Positions 63,497 through 64,000 of a stretch of DNA of 64,000 nt are shown here, in pieces (the first letter of the stretch is position 1; every line of letters starts with the position of its first letter). The DNA is taken from NCBI RefSeq assembly GCF_900143095.1, contig NZ_FRDA01000008.1, forward strand, positions 1 to 64,000, given 5' to 3'. Made by a program: the position numbers and the translations under genes. The notes under the pieces are model-generated. The model was not told where the DNA came from and searched no databases. It saw only the letters and a program-made list of their open reading frames with translations. The DNA comes from Pseudomonas asturiensis. GTDB lineage: Bacteria; Pseudomonadota; Gammaproteobacteria; Pseudomonadales; Pseudomonadaceae.

Positions 63497-64000
63497 TCAA
63501 TCGGCCTGACGACGCAGGAAAGCCGGGATGTCCAGGTAGTCCAGATCATCGTTCGGGTTCATCTTCGCCGCTGCAGTGGCGCCAGCGTGTGCCTGATTGC
63601 GCATCACGGTAGGACGGTCCAGATCGCGATAGTTCACCGACGGGGCTTCCTGACGGGCCGCTGGCTGAGCCGAAGCCTGCTGAGTGGTCTGCAGGGTGTT
63701 GTCGATGACCTTCACAGGCTTCTCGATTTTCGCGCCCAGACCGGTCGCAACCACGGTCACGTGCAACTCGTCACGCATGTCCGGATCGATAACGGTACCG
63801 ACCTTGACCATGGCGTGCTCGGAAGCGAACGCTTCGATGATGCTGCCCACGTCCGAGTACTCACCCAGAGACAGGTCAGGACCGGCAGTGATGTTGACCA
63901 GGATGCCACGCGCGCCCTGCAGGTTGACGTCTTCGAGCAGCGGGTTGCGAATGGCGGCTTCAGTCGCCTCACGTGCACGGTTCGGACCGCTGGCGCAGCC
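63497..64000 (-). CDS. ftsZ: Cell division protein FtsZ (3' part)
   Basis: The visible 167 codons extend to the window edge. The part reads GCASGPNRAREATEAAIRNP..., then LEDVNLQGARGILVNITAGP and 'LSLGEYSDVGSIIEAFASEH', the C-terminal GTPase-activating domain of FtsZ. A variable linker (QTTQQASAQPAARQEAPS) leads to the conserved tail 'DDLDYLDIPAFLRRQAD', which binds FtsA and ZipA. The GTP-binding N-terminal half is outside the window. Confidence 0.96.
   Translation of the reverse strand, partial: GCASGPNRAREATEAAIRNPLLEDVNLQGARGILVNITAGPDLSLGEYSDVGSIIEAFASEHAMVKVGTVIDPDMRDELHVTVVATGLGAKIEKPVKVIDNTLQTTQQASAQPAARQEAPSVNYRDLDRPTVMRNQAHAGATAAAKMNPNDDLDYLDIPAFLRRQAD

Overview
This window is chromosomal DNA of a Pseudomonas, most likely of the P. 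syringae/fluorescens group. The basis is high-GC codon use, protein sequences typical of the genus, REP elements of the type built around GCGAGCTTGCTCGCGAAGG, and a gene order that follows the P. aeruginosa block from argP (PA4363) to ftsZ (PA4407): argP/argO, sodB, bifA, icmP, DUF1111, imelysin, DUF1513, inaA/methyltransferase, colS/colR, groEL/groES, fxsA, ampG, mscS, yajQ, panE, an orphan histidine kinase, a cobalamin adenosyltransferase, Nudix, GST, argJ, secA, dciA, lpxC, ftsZ. The locus correspondences come from memory and were not checked against a database.

Region 1 (1-8.4 kb) is accessory. It has an IS end at the left edge, a cupin gene, a second cupin gene cut off by an IS66-family remnant, a TetR regulator, and a four-gene minus-strand run: serine hydrolase, outer-membrane barrel, polyamine-type binding protein, DUF3237. 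A lipoprotein gene follows. Region 2 (8.2-20.1 kb) has a DUF6124 gene behind a highly structured leader, then membrane-lipid genes (clsB, YceI, olsBA, acpH), an ArsR-MFS-OYE operon behind an array of ATATCG palindromes, a proline-rich repeat protein, a coiled-coil membrane protein and an epimerase.

Region 3 (20.2-36.4 kb) starts with argP/argO, sodB and bifA. It then holds an iron-linked imelysin cluster (icmP, DUF1111, second imelysin, DUF1513) that is split by a three-gene type VI secretion module: DUF4123 adaptor, 1159-residue VasX-like effector and DUF6708-type membrane immunity protein. No vgrG, hcp or T6SS structural gene is in the window. The 3' part of the effector and the 5' part of the immunity gene differ in base composition from their surroundings, as expected if toxin/immunity cassettes have been exchanged. 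I rate this module as the most interesting system here.

Region 4 (36.4-51.6 kb) is envelope and stress biology: ColRS with two ColR-like sites next to likely targets, a PAP2 phosphatase, groESL with a structured leader and a heat-shock-like promoter, fxsA, a HugZ-like gene, an SDR, a DUF481 protein, an alkyltransferase-like protein, AmpG, two tandem small membrane-protein paralogues, MscS and YajQ. Region 5 (51.7-64 kb) is mostly housekeeping: panE, an orphan histidine kinase, a cobalamin adenosyltransferase, three tandem REP-bearing repeat units, Nudix/thiamine-phosphate-synthase fusion, GST, argJ, secA, dciA-like, lpxC and the 3' part of ftsZ. I saw no tRNA, rRNA or CRISPR array.
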